Shown here piece by piece: positions 1-11,365 of a DNA stretch of 64,000 nucleotides (its first letter is position 1; the number at the start of each line of letters is the position of its first letter). The stretch covers positions 78,357-142,356 of the forward strand of contig MNCI01005015.1 in the NCBI GenBank assembly GCA_015680685.1, read 5' to 3'. The notes under the pieces were generated by a model, which saw only the letters and a list, made by a program, of their open reading frames with translations, searched no databases and was not told the DNA's origin. The position numbers were made by a program, and so were the translations under genes. This DNA is from Gnetum montanum. Taxonomy: Eukaryota; Streptophyta; Gnetopsida; Gnetales; Gnetaceae.

Positions 1-761
1 AGAAAACGAAGGAGGTAACAACAGCCCCCATGTTCATAACAATCTGTATAAACCGGTTTAAAATACATAGGGTCCATGTAGACGATGGAGCTGCGACAAA
101 CGTTGTGTCGTACCACATCATTGAACAACTAGGACTTACTGAACTACTTAAACCAACCACGACTACATGTTTAAAGTCATTCAGTGGATCACGCGTAATG
201 GTGAAAGGCACAATAACCTTAGACTTTATAGCAGGAGATCAATTCCCAACATCTGCCAATTTCCTAGTAGTGGACGAGATGCTGGGGTTCAACTTAATAT
301 TGGGAAGACCCTGGTTAGCCCAACTAAGAGCCGTCTCTTCCCCTATACATCAAGAAATTCACCTGCCTTATGAAGGTGGAGAAATCATCATACATGGTGA
401 AGCAGCTACTCCTATTATCTCATTCCATATGGACATGGACTAGGGCTCGGAAGTCGAACTTGAAAAACCTAGACAAAATAATGAGAATCCACAATCATCG
501 GTAAGTAGTAAATCTTCCGACATGGAACAAAAGCCTCCTCAAACAGAAACGTCTGTGCCTCCTCAAGTAGAAGCTAATATAGAGCTCCCTACAGACACTG
601 AAATATCTGAAAACGCTAACACAAAAGACATTTCGTCAGAAGTCCATTGGGCCGAATTACCGTTTAATGTAATCAGCGAAGGTGACGCTGAATATCGGAT
701 CATACCTGTTGAAACATCGTCTAACATTAAAATGAAAAAAATCAAAAAATTATTGAAATGA
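1..761 (+). pseudogene. T1 gag-pro 3' part: retropepsin-like protease and C-terminal tail
   Basis: This is the end of a Gag-protease polyprotein; the protease would mature Gag-Pol inside the virus-like particle. The catalytic stretch reads VDDGAATN (first Asp near 81), the DDG form common in TAT/Ogre proteases rather than DTG or DSG. The second conserved motif, LILGRPW, lies near 291-311. A TAG at 441-443 interrupts the frame where T2 reads Gln; the same frame then continues as an acidic tail to a basic end, KKIKKLLK, with TGA at 759-761. T2 ends the same way, so this is the true end of the polyprotein. Hairpin repeats begin 14 bases later. Confidence 0.8.
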
Positions 762-773
762 TACTATCACTCT

Positions 774-1002
774 TAGTCCGAAATGACATTAAACTATAAA
801 AAGTCCGAAATGACATTAAACTATCATGTCCGCAATGACATAAAACTAGCCACGATCAGCAATGATCGGTTAACCTAGAAATCTATCCGCGTCCTCCAAA
901 ACATTCCCTGATTACGCAAGGGGCCCGAAATGGCCATAAACTACACATGGGGCCCGAAATGGCCATAAACTACGCATAGGCCCCGAAATGGCCATAAACT
1001 AG
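774..1002 (+). repeat. T1 hairpin-TAAACT cluster, gag-pro side
   Basis: Seven units of short inverted arms around a 6-nt loop, six of them followed by TAAACT or a close variant. Examples: ATGTC 826-830 with GACAT 837-841; CGATC 853-857 with GATCG 864-868 (divergent tail GTTAACC); GGCC 922-925 with GGCC 932-935, repeated twice more. Loops are CGAAAT, CGCAAT or AGCAAT. The cluster lies between the gag-pro stop (761) and the end of the antisense gene (1242). Confidence 0.75.
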
Positions 1003-1241
1003 TACTTGCTTTTCGTTTTCACATTCCCGTAACACACTTAAAACGGAAAATAAACCAAAATATTTTTACATTTCTATATCATGTTAAACTCAAAATCAAC
1101 AAAAATATATATATATAGTTATTACATACAATCAACCGTTTTTGTTCATTCCACAACCTTCAAGTTATAGTTCCAGTATAAATCTCAGTTGAAAAACAAC
1201 AAAACAAACAACTCACAAAAAAAAACTTAAGAGCTAAAATG

Positions 1242-4200
1242 CTAAACATCCGGGACATGAGGGTCGTCCCCCTTGGACCCGCCAGCATCGGAGGCCCCTG
1301 CTCCACTAGGGCCAGCTTCTCCAGTTTCATCGCCACCTTCATCCTGAAAAGACCAAAGAAGAAATAACCAACACAAGAATAAGCGAATGTCAAAACTTCA
1401 AACATTATTCAATCAACTAACTTCATAAAGAAGAAATGCTTACCATAGGAGGTCCCCCCAAGCCGAATTCCAGTCGCCGCAGGATTTCCTCTTCAGAAAC
1501 ACTTGCCCAATTTGTCCCATCGAGACCCAAGTTAACATCTACCAGGACCTTTCCCTTGTCAACATCCGACCAAGTAGGACGTTTCAAAGGGAACTCCCCC
1601 ACTGACACCTCCCCAGAAGCGGTTGTTATCCGCCGTTTAGGGGATTCCATCTCTACAATTGTGTTTTGGGTGAATGTGTCAAAGGCAGAGCGTAGACCAA
1701 GGCCTTCCACAAACATTTCCAACTATCGCTTCTCAATAGACACTTCTTTTAGCGACTTCTTATATTGGTGCTTGTGGTTCTTCTCATCTTGCATCCATTT
1801 GCGTACTTTGGAGGCGAAAGCCTTCCAATCTTGGCATTTGATGTTCAATAATTCAATTTGAGCCCTGCGCTCCCCTAGTCTCTGTATCAATCCTGCGTGA
1901 CGATTGAGTAGGTTCCAATACCTTGTATACGTGACCTTGAAGGTCTGCCAAGAGTGATCATTGCTTAACCTGGCTGCGGTGAATTCGTATCGGGCCTTTA
2001 GGTCGTCACGTTCCACCAACAGTTCAGAAACCTCTTTCTCTTTTGCCTGAATCTGGAGCCACAATTGCTCAATCGATCGCCTACACGTCCATACTACTTT
2101 AGCATTGTGAACAAAGCCCTCTGCTACCTCTTCGTAAATGGGTCTGGGCACTTGTTCAACTTCTGGGGGAAGTGTAGGCAGGCTCTCCATGTTGACAGTC
2201 TCGGATGGATCCCACCTCAGTTAGGCACCTATCCATAGGGAAAAGACAAGCGTTAGAATAGACAGAATCGAGCATCAAACTCTAACATAGTAAAGATCTT
2301 TGGATGTCTCCACACCTATGTCAGGATGGATCCCTTCGATCCGCTCGATGACCTCTTCGGCCACACCAGCTACGAAATCCCTTTTACTTAGCATTTCCAT
2401 CCAAGTAAAAGGTCCATCAGCGCACGAAGTGCTAACTTTTGGCGACACTTCAAGGGGAATCTCTGACTCCATCTCAGGGATGGTCTCGCTCTCCTCTAAG
2501 TCAAATGAAAAACTCATAATGAGATAATCCCGGAATATATTAGGCTGCACAACTAAGTAAAGAGACATACCATTCCCTCCAGTCTCCTCCTGTGTGGGAG
2601 GGTCACCAAGGTCTAGGTTCCCTTTGAGAAAATCACTGAACATCTCTTCAATCTCCGCCTGATCGTCTAGTGGTTCAGTGTCTCCAGTTCCTTCCCCCAG
2701 CACTTCAGTCCCTCCTGCCGGGTCAGTTAACTCTTCCTCCTCGGGTATAGTCTGCAAATCCTGTCTCTTGAATTTTCAACACAAAACAGATGAAGTTAGT
2801 TGCATATAGCCAGTAACCGTTAAAACTATCTGCAAGATAAGTGAAGTAAAGAAAATAAGAGGTTTACCAGGTATTTTAAACCGAATCCGCTTTACTTTGG
2901 GCTGTTCAATCTCACTGGTCTCCTTAGCTGTGCGGTCACGCTTCACCAACTTTGATTTGGCTTTGCCTATTGTGTCCTTGACCACCCACTCCGCCTTCTT
3001 GGCAGTGTAGGGTATTTCATCCGGTTCCAACCCTATACTATCACGCGTATGCAGTGAGGCGCCAGACGATCCACCCGTAGTAATCGTAAGGGATTCATCA
3101 ATCCCCTCGGGGGCGTCTTGGGACTTAGCTGTGTCGAATAAGTGGTTTACCTAGGGACGAGATAACTGATTCCTATCACGCAAAAAAAATTTGTTCTCCC
3201 CACGAACCACTAAAAATTCGGCCAGACGACGAACATAACCTGCAAAGAAGGCAAAGGTGAAATGGGACTGAGCTTCTATGTTCGAACACAGCCGCTCTAT
3301 CTCTTTAGTCATGCCCGATAATAAAAATTTAGCCTAGTTGTAGCGCACGCCAGCCTCTAGAACAGGGCGCATGACTTGCACTGCTTCAACACCGAAGCTC
3401 TTGACTTGTGATAGGGTCTTCGGAAATAGACGTGCTCGAAATAAAGGGTAAAGCTCGTTGACTTTGTCAACTTTCGTTGTCCCCTGCATTGGAAAGCCTT
3501 TGGTGCCCTTCGTCACCCCTAACCAATCCTCTAAATCGCAGATCGTGTGAATTTCTTTATGCGTCCTATCTGAAACGATCTTTATACCACTTGTAGGCAC
3601 GCCAAACAAATCCGCAAAAAATTCGGGTAATAATTCAAAAATTATTTTAACGCCCTTAATACGAGCGCTATAGCGAGAGACAGATTTATCAAATGAATCT
3701 ACGATCCCGATCATCTCCGTTATAGACACGTCTGAGCTAGGGGCCGTGAGAAGCGCCATAAGGCCAACATGTTCTAAACGGGCAATAATGGATGGTGGGG
3801 ATTTTACCCGTAACCACTTCTAGGCAGCACTGGTTTCACCGAATTTCATAGAGAGAGTCATTTTAGTCCGCCCAGTCACAATAGGATCCCCTCCAGAGGT
3901 AGCGCCAACTATAGAGACAAATCCAAAATCCTCATATCAGTTTAACACTCGGTGATTGAACAAACACATCACGACATCTAGAAAACATTGCCACTTACTC
4001 TCAGTGTTAGATTTTGAGGTTTCGCCCAGATCAGAAGCAGATGGAAAAATTGGTCCATTAGGGGCCCAGTCGGCGTGCAACCATCCACGCGTTGTGCATT
4101 GTGCAAACGCCTTAGAAAATCTCTTGGGAAAGTTCTTCGTGGCGCCCCTAGTGTGGGCCAAAATGGCCCCACGAAGGGTGGGATCCACCATGAACACTTC

Positions 4201-5557
4201 CAAAGCCGTGCGCGCCAATGCAAGCCCATCATCGCCTGCGTAGGCCCCTTCTTGCGTAACTTTCGGCCTGCAGGAAGGCGAAAACATGTATTAAAACAAG
4301 AGCAAGTACTTGAATATAAAAAGAGAGAGGAACAACCAAAGCTAAAACGAAATTACCTTTCCACCCGGTATACTGTGCCAGGGGGTTCTAAAACAAGGTG
4401 TGTGCGCGGCCAACTAGGAATAACGTGTCATTGATATAGTTAGGCCCTTGCGGCAGCCGGTCCCACACACGCGTCAATGGACGAGCAGATCTTGGACCAC
4501 CAGGGGGAACACCCTCGGCAACAAGTGGCCCTTCATCAATATCATCCATAAATATGCTAATACCCTCCGCTGCACCGGGTAACATGGCCTCGAAAATACT
4601 CCGCGACACATCCTCGCTTAGGTGGGACCAAATCACGACCCTGAAATGGTCTAGCATGAAGGCCAAAAATTCATAGGCCCCGTCCCGAAACTAGACGCCC
4701 TTGTTCTCAATGGTTAAATCTGGGGTCAGTTCACCACCCTCAATAGGACCAAACCATGTCAACACCCCAACTAGCTCAGTCACTAAAAGGGGAGGTTCAA
4801 CGTCCCTGCAAGCCATTAAAACAACCCGAAAGATTAATCATACCGAAAACTTCATTTTAAAAAAAATAGACATTCGCGGAAAAAGTTTTCTAACTGTTAC
4901 GCTCGGCGTATACGCTGGGCGTAGAGATAAAACTATTACGCTCGGCGTATATGTTGGGTGTAGAGATAAACTGTTACGCTCGGCGTATGCGCTGGGCGTA
5001 GAGAAACTATTACGCTCGGCGTATGCGCTGGGCGTAGAGAAACTTTACGCTAAAAATGGTCTACGCCGTACACAATGCAAGAATTTATGCCGAAAAGCCT
5101 TACGTTGCAAAATATCCAACAACTTATGCTCAGCGTATACGCTGTAGAAACCCTTGACGTACACACTGAGCGTAGATCATCTACGCCAGAAGCCAGCACA
5201 AGTGTCTACGCTCGGCATATACGCTGAGCGTGTACGCCGACAATTGTCTACGCTGAACATCGAAAAACGACGCCGTGATAGTACGCTGAAAACAACACAT
5301 GCGACGTATACGCCGGTACACTATCCTGAACCCTTTACACTCGGCGTATATGCCGAAACCCTATATGCTAACTGTCTATGCTACAAAATAGACAGAAAAA
5401 TAAACAAAACAGGGACAAGGGCCTACTTGTTGGAAGATCCAGGCCATGCGGGAAGGCTCGGGCGAGGTAGGCACTGCAGCATCGCCTCGCTCTCCTCCGC
5501 GAACGTCAGCTCTAGTCCTTTCTTTCCTCGGCCTTCCATCTCCTTGCTTTTGCCCAT
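1242..5557 (-). pseudogene. T1 copy of the antisense multi-exon gene (FCP1-like N terminus, coiled-coil C terminus)
   Basis: Read on the minus strand, exons with GT-AG joints are about 5557-5427, 4805-4357, 4267-3999, 3908-2869, 2768-2571, 2495-2316, 2228-1444 and 1343-1242. The start MGKSKE matches MGKGKE in T2, and the last exon ends in an acidic tail and PDV stop, as in T2. Exon 2 resembles an FCP1/NIF HAD domain (FLAFMLDHFRVVIWS near 4660-4610). Exon 4 is helical with a basic end; exon 7 is a coiled coil. Exons 2 and 4 are one base short of the 450 and 1041 seen in T2 and T3, and several in-frame stops exist, so this copy is broken. It lies wholly between protease and RT of T1. The exon 5 and 6 borders are the least certain. 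Confidence 0.7.
4896..5390. repeat. GCGTATACGC palindrome repeats in the first intron of the T1 antisense gene
   Basis: Four tandem units of about 38-40 bp lie at 4896-5046, each holding CTCGGCGTATACGC or a decayed form, then GGGCGTAGAGA. More scattered copies of GCGTATAC and TACGCT follow to 5390. GCGTATACGC is its own reverse complement. The same word recurs in the T1 and T2 LTRs. Confidence 0.75.
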
Positions 5558-5663
5558 CTCTCGGTGTCTACGTTGGGGTTTCGCTCGGCGTCTACGCTGG
5601 GGTTCGTCCATAGTTTACGCTCACGCTCTAAAAGTCAAATAATAAATGAAGTCCCTTTTCCCC

Positions 5664-5671
5664 TTTTTATA
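5664..5671 (-). promoter_or_regulatory. TATA box of the T1 antisense gene
   Basis: On the minus strand TATAAAAA is followed by GGGGAAAAGGGAC and, 107 bases on, by the ATG at 5557. T2 and T3 have TATATAAG and TATAAG at the equivalent place, so position is conserved while the flanks differ. Confidence 0.55.
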
Positions 5672-5865
5672 GTGCGTCGATGCTGACACTGACACTGACG
5701 CTGACGCTGACACCGCCGCCGCCACCGCTTTTCTTTTTTTTTTTGCTTTTTGCCTTGTTTTCCGTGCTTTTTCAGATTTGCTTTAAATTTTTCAAAAAAT
5801 ATATAAAAACTACATACATAAACTATATAAAACACAAAAATTTCGACATTAAACTGCGGTTCCTT

Positions 5866-6405
5866 GCCCGGTAAGGCATTAAACTATCGCCCGTTGCCCG
5901 GTAAGGCATTAAACTGCCACTCGTCGCCCGGTAAGGCATTAAACTACCGCTCGTTGCCCGGTAAGGCATTAAACTGCCGTTTGTTGCCCGGTAAGGCATT
6001 AAACTACTGTTCGTTGCCTGGTAAGGCATTAAACTACCGCTCGTTGCCCGGTAAGGCATTAAACTGTCGTCCGTTGCCTGGTAAGGCATTAAACTGCCGT
6101 CCGTTGCCCGGTAAGGCATTAAACTGCCGTTCCTTGCCCGGTAAGGCATTAAACTACCGCTCGTCGCCCGGTAACGCATTAAACTACCGTATGTTGCCCG
6201 GTAAGGCATTAAATTGCCGTTCATTGCCCGGTAAGGCATGAAACTGCCACTCATCGCTTGGTAAGGCATTAAACTGCCGTTCGTCGCCCAGTAAGGCATT
6301 AAACTATCGTTCGTTGCCTGGTAAGGCATTAAACTACTGTTCGTTGGCCGGTAAGACAATAAACTACCGTTCGTCGCCCGATAAGGCATTAAACTGCCGT
6401 TTTAC
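5866..6405 (+). repeat. 30-bp tandem array, 18 copies, hairpin-TAAACT type
   Basis: Eighteen units with an exact 30-bp period; each begins GCCCGGTAAGGCATTAAACT followed by a variable 10-base part such as ACCGTTCGTT. Arms GCC and GGC (TGCC/GGCA in units preceded by T) flank the loop CGGTAA. It lies between the antisense promoter (5664) and the pol acceptor (6502). T2 has only two related units here and T3 has one. Long reading frames across the array on both strands follow from the period being a multiple of three and are not genes. Confidence 0.9.
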
Positions 6406-6483
6406 TATCACATTAACCCACTATCATACGTACACACTAAAGATTGCCAAAAAAACATAAAACGACCTTCGCTATCTTACCAG

Positions 6484-6502
6484 GCTCTCTATTTATTGAC
6501 AG
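6484..6502 (+). promoter_or_regulatory. 3' splice-site-like sequence ahead of T1 pol
   Basis: A pyrimidine-rich run (CTCTCTATTTATTGACAG) ends in AG at 6501-6502. T2 has CTCTCTGTTTATTGGCAG ending at 21949, and T3 has TTTTGACAG just before 48414 on its strand. In all three the AG falls at the same codon phase of pol. Ogre elements are known to splice within gag-pol; no matching donor was found here. Confidence 0.45.
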
Positions 6503-6513
6503 GGACTAGCCTA

Positions 6514-9500
6514 ATGGATTGCAACCGCTTAACTAAGCCGTTAGTTATTGATGGACCATACAACGCAGTTGAAAGGAATATCGACATGAATCTCGTCCAT
6601 GCGAGCTCATCAACAAACGACACAATAATAGCTTCAACACAGCAAACGGTTGACGACTATGAGGGTATGACAAAATCCCTCGACATGGAAGCTGAAAACA
6701 TTACTAAAGATCCTCTAACCGAAACTCCCATCACCATGCCTGATGGGGAAATTAAAATTCTAAAATTAAATGCATTACTAGAGCTGCATCTAGCTAGAGA
6801 CATCGAAAATGTGCTTAGGGACAACATGAAAGCATTTGCTTGGTCCTATACAGACATGCCCGGACTAGACCCTCGTATCATCCAGCACAACATTATCCTT
6901 GATCCGAGACTAAGGCCAGTGAAACAGAAAGCACGAAAGGTCAAGCCCGAGGTAGCATTAGCAGTTCGTAGTGAGATTACTAAGCTCTACCAAGCTGGTT
7001 TCATTAGGGCTATTGATTACGCCGAGTGGGTGTCAAACATGGTTATAGTCCCAAAGAAGAACGGAAGTATCCGCCTATGCATTGACTTCCGAGACCTCAA
7101 CGTAGCAACCATAAAAGATGACTTCCCCTTACCTAGCATTGATCAATTAGTTGACTCAACCGCTGGGCATGCCCTGTTATCTTTTATGGATGGGTTCTCG
7201 GGATATAACCAGATACGTATTAATCCAGAACACCAGCTCCGAACCACTTTTATGACACCTTGGGGAACCTTTTGTTACACGATGATGCCTTTCGGTCTCA
7301 AGAACGCTGGGGCCACATATCAAAGGACGATGACATACATCTTCAGCGATTACATCTTACATTCGCTCAATGATTATGTGGATGACATAGTGGTTAAATA
7401 AAAAACGTTAGAACAACATGTACAGGATCTTGACTTAGTGTTAAAACGTTGTCTAAAATACGAACTAAGGCTTAACCCAAAGAATTGCGTCTTCGGCGTC
7501 AAAACAGGTAAAATGCTCGGGTTCGTAGCCTCAGAAGCAGGGATACGGGTAGACCCCGATAAGGTTAAGGCCATTACAAACCTGAAACCACCTAGCAACC
7601 TAACCGAACTTCGAGGGCCACAAGGTCGATTACAGTTCATCAGGAGGTTCATAGAAAATTTGACGGGAAAACTAACACCTATGAACCACCTACTACGCAA
7701 AAATGTCCATTTTGAATGGACCCCGCAGTGCCAAGAAGCATTTGACAACATTAAAACGGCACTCGCTCGACTACCCACGGTGTACCCACCCAAAAACGAC
7801 AAGCCATTTTACATCTACTTGGCCACATCATAATCATCAATCACGTCTATGCTTTGCCAGAAAAGAGATGACGGAACTAAAGTCCCTGTATACTACCTGA
7901 GCCATGCATTAGTTGCCCATGAAAAAAGATACAACGACGTAGAGAAGTCATGTTTAGCTTTAGTTTTCTCTTTAAAGAAATGGCGACATTATCTTTTCCA
8001 AAATCAAGCTAACATAATTTGCAAAGATAATGTCCTCAGAGCTATAACTGGAAATATCTATGAATCAAGCAGGATAGCCCATTGGAAGGCCATCATAGCT
8101 GAGTTTGACCTGCACTACGTAGCACAATCGTCAGTCAAAGGCCAAGCCATAGCAAATCAAATGACTACGTCACCAACACACGATTCAGGTACAATAGAAC
8201 CCGAATTCCCAAACGAAAACGTAAATGCAATAGATACGGTGCCGGATAACTACGATGCCATTCTAAACTTCGATGGAGCATCCACCTCTCGAGGAGGAAG
8301 TGCTGCTGCTGTAATCACATACCCCTCTGGGGAAATTAAACCTTTTGCTTATCGCTTCAACTTTCATTGTACTAATAACATAGCAGAGTATGAAGGTCTC
8401 CTTAGAGGTCTCGCGGCCGCACTAGCTTTGGACATCACACGGCTTGTGGTCAGAGGGGACTCACAACTAGTCATAAACCAAGTCACAGATGTCTATACGT
8501 GTAAAGCACAACACTTACAACCATACTGTGATTTGGCCAAACACCTACTTAAATGACTCGAAAATGTTGATGTCCAGCACGTCTCCAGGGATGACAATAC
8601 CATCACAGACGCATTAGCAACCTTGGCATTAAACATATCCCCTGACATGTTTCACGCGTTTCCAAGCTCCGTAACCAATTGTGCCGAGCCCATAACCAAT
8701 GCTCTCGACATGCTTTCAATCATATCTGTCAGTACAACACACGCTAATGAATAGTATGATGACGTAAAGGAATACCTTCTGCGTGGCAAAACACCAGAAC
8801 ATTTAACAAACGCACAAAAGGATGCAGTACGCAAACGTTTTAGACAATACACACTAATAAGACACACATTGTGTCGCCGATCCTACGAAGGCGTACTGCT
8901 AACATGCGTCAATAGTACCGAAGCTGAAACATTTGTTGAACAAGTACACGACTGGATATGCGGGGGACACATTGCACCAAAGGCAATGGCAACAAAAATA
9001 AGACGCTTAGGCTACTATTGGCCACACATGGAGTACGACTGTCAATCCAAGGTCAAAACATGTAGTACTTGTCAAAAACATAGTAATCTAATCCATATCC
9101 CACCAAATGAGTTGCACACAACACAAATCACATGGCGCCTCCAGAAGTGGGGACTGGACCTTATTGGCCCGATAACACCCACATCTTCCGCCGGGCATGG
9201 TTTTATCATAACAGCAACCAAATATTTCACGAAATGGTTAGAAGCCGCACCCCTTCGAAAAACTACTTCTAAACAGGTGTGCCACTTCATCCTCGAAAAC
9301 ATTGTAACCCATTTTGGCATTCCCATAACAATCATCATTGACAACGGGCCACAATTTAGCAGTGCTGAGACCAAAACATTTTGTGATAGTCTAGGAATCA
9401 AACATTCGTTTTCATCTCCTTACTATCCTCAGAGCAATGGGAAGGTGGAAGCAACAAATAAGACAATCATTACAATACTCAAAAAGATGCTTGCCCAAAG

Positions 9501-9990
9501 TAAACGAAAATGGCACGAACAACTTGTGTATGCATTGTGGGCATACCGTACTACACACCGGACTTCGACAGGTAAAACTCCGTACAGTCTTGTTTAAGGT
9601 TCAGAAGCTGTTTTACCTTTGGAATTATAGGTACCATCTCTAAGGATCACACTTTCCGGACTTCTCGATGATGGGCAAAACAATGATCTACGCATCATTG
9701 ACCTGGACTCGGTGGAGGAGGAGCGCGTACGCGCACTCGATCAGATCGAATGGTACCAAAAACAACAACGGCAACGACATCGGCATGACATTCATAAGCG
9801 CCCCATCAAAGAAGGAGACCTCGTGCTTAAGGCTGTTCGAGAACACCCAGATAAGTTCTCAGTTAACTGGGAAGGTCCTTACCTAGTCATCAAAGCATTC
9901 GACAACAGAGCATTCAAGCTAGCTGACATGGACGGAAAAGAATTTGCAAATCCAACCAATCACTTGTTCCTGAAACCGTTCTATACGTAA
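6514..9990 (+). pseudogene. T1 pol: RT, gypsy RNase H, archaeal-type RNase H, integrase
   Basis: One reading frame, broken only by stops near 7399, 7831, 8554, 8752, 9595 and 9629, encodes the replication enzymes. RT carries VCIDFRD-type and SFMDGFSGYNQ motifs and YVDD (about 7375-7386). A gypsy RNase H (7850-8160) is followed by a second RNase H starting NFDGAS (about 8266), with NIAEYEG and RGDSQ, as in TAT elements. Integrase has the His-Cys zinc region (about 8945-9080) and the DDE residues in WGLDLIGP, IIDNGPQFS and NGKVEATNK. The end FYT stop lies at 9990. The 8554 TGA stands where T2 has CGA, and the 9629 TAG where T2 has CAG. The ATG at 6514 is 11 bases after the acceptor-like AG. Confidence 0.9.
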
Positions 9991-10007
9991 ATTTGAGCTC
10001 AGGTACG

Positions 10008-10398
10008 TACTAGTCCTAGAATCATGACTATAAACTGATACCATAGACTAGTCCTGGAATCACGACTATAAACTGATACCATAGCTCATCCTGGAATCAT
10101 GACGATAAACTGGTACCACAGAACAATCCTAGATTATGACTTAAAACTAATACCATAGTGTCTGCAACGACGATAAACTAGCATCCGTCTGGCACGACAG
10201 TAAAATACCACCGTCACAACCATCAGAGTCCGCTAAGACTATAAACTCGCTTACCTCTTCATGGTCCGCTAAGACTCGAAACTGGCAACGTAACGTCCGC
10301 CACGACGCTAAACGGGCAATGTCCAACGAGTTACGACACAAAACTAACCCATGATAGTCCGCTAAGACTGTAAACTGGCACGTTCATCTCCGACTCTT
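10008..10398 (+). repeat. T1 hairpin-TAAACT cluster after pol, about 11 units
   Basis: The cluster starts about 20 bases after the pol stop. The first four units have longer loops (AGTC-CTGGAATCAC-GACT then ATAAACTGATACCA); the rest mostly have 6-nt loops. Well paired units: CGTC 10294-10297 with GACG 10304-10307; AGTC 10356-10359 with GACT 10366-10369. Most units end TAAACTGGCA or a near variant. T2 has about ten matching units in the same order. Confidence 0.8.
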
Positions 10399-11311
10399 CA
10401 CTCCACAGCCATATTCATTCATCAGAATCATTGCATCCCTCATCGGCACACACTCTCATCAACATCGTCGACATTCGCACTCAGTGCTCAGAATCGCCCC
10501 CAATGTTTTTGTTCACCTGCAGCTATTTAAATCTAAACTCATTTATTCAATCATGGTTTTCTTGTCTCCTTGGAGTTATGTTTGCAGGATGACGCTCAGA
10601 AGTTCTCGTACGAGAGTGCATTTCCTCATAGGCAGCAAGATGAGGCAATGTCCATTAATCCACCTGCCAAGACTAAATCAAACCGTTAACCCGTACATTC
10701 CCATTCCCCAAAAATTCACTATCTATTCACCAAACTATTGCACACTGCAAAACATTATAGCAGTCGCAACAAACAAAACACAATATTCGCACATGAGTAC
10801 AAGAACAAAGTCAAAAAAAAACGGGACCCTTGGCACTTCCCATACAAGCCCTAGGCGGGAAGGTATTGGTCTTGACAATAGGTACTCATGTCAAAAGCAA
10901 ATCAAGAAACATCCTGTTGCATGGCTTTGGCTCTTCGCTAACAGTTTCCCCAAAGAAGGATGTTGTTCCTCCAAAGAATGCAAAACATCACCCCGTGGCT
11001 TTGGTATTGACAACAGGTTCTCTTAAAAAATCACCAAGAGCACTGTTCTGCCAAAGGACGCGCATCGCATGCTGGAATTCCAAGTCTGCCAAATAACGGT
11101 TGTCGACGAGGACCAGCATGCCGCATACCTGAGCATCCCATTTCCCCAGCATGATCCCTTGGGCAGTCACCAATCCGCACAATCCCTTCTCTCCTACCAG
11201 CTACCAATCTCACCTTTTCAATCCCAAACACTACTGAACTCGGTGCGATGACGTCTAGTCAAGTGGCAAGGGACGAAGCTTTTATCAAGTTGCTTGTGAT
11301 GTTTTGCGCTT
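10399..11311. other. T1 non-coding region between hairpins and polypurine tract
   Basis: No protein was recognised. It aligns by eye with 25816-26815 in T2. Around 10850-11035 there are about three imperfect copies of a CGTGGCTTTGG...AACAGGTTCTC unit, also present in T2 (26410-26530). Confidence 0.5.
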
Positions 11312-11365
11312 CTTTGTCGACGCTTCTCGGGTCGATTCCTCCAAGCGTCAACAAAGAGGGGCCAA
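11312..11365 (+). promoter_or_regulatory. T1 stem-loop and polypurine tract before the 3' LTR
   Basis: Arm 11312-11325 (CTTTGTCGACGCTT) pairs with 11343-11356 (AAGCGTCAACAAAG) at 13 of 14 positions. The right arm runs directly into the purine tract AAAGAGGGGCCA, the usual primer for plus-strand DNA. TGAAACACC, the LTR start, follows at 11366. T2 and T3 have the same arrangement. Confidence 0.75.

Noticed and set aside
5823-6389. Long open frames on both strands with repeated MPYRATNGSL- or PLPGKALNC-like units
   Set aside because: They are the 30-bp tandem array read in frame; the period is a multiple of three and no start, promoter or conservation supports a protein.
5866-6405. CRISPR-like array
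   Set aside because: The units are contiguous tandem repeats without unique spacers, in plant DNA within a retrotransposon.
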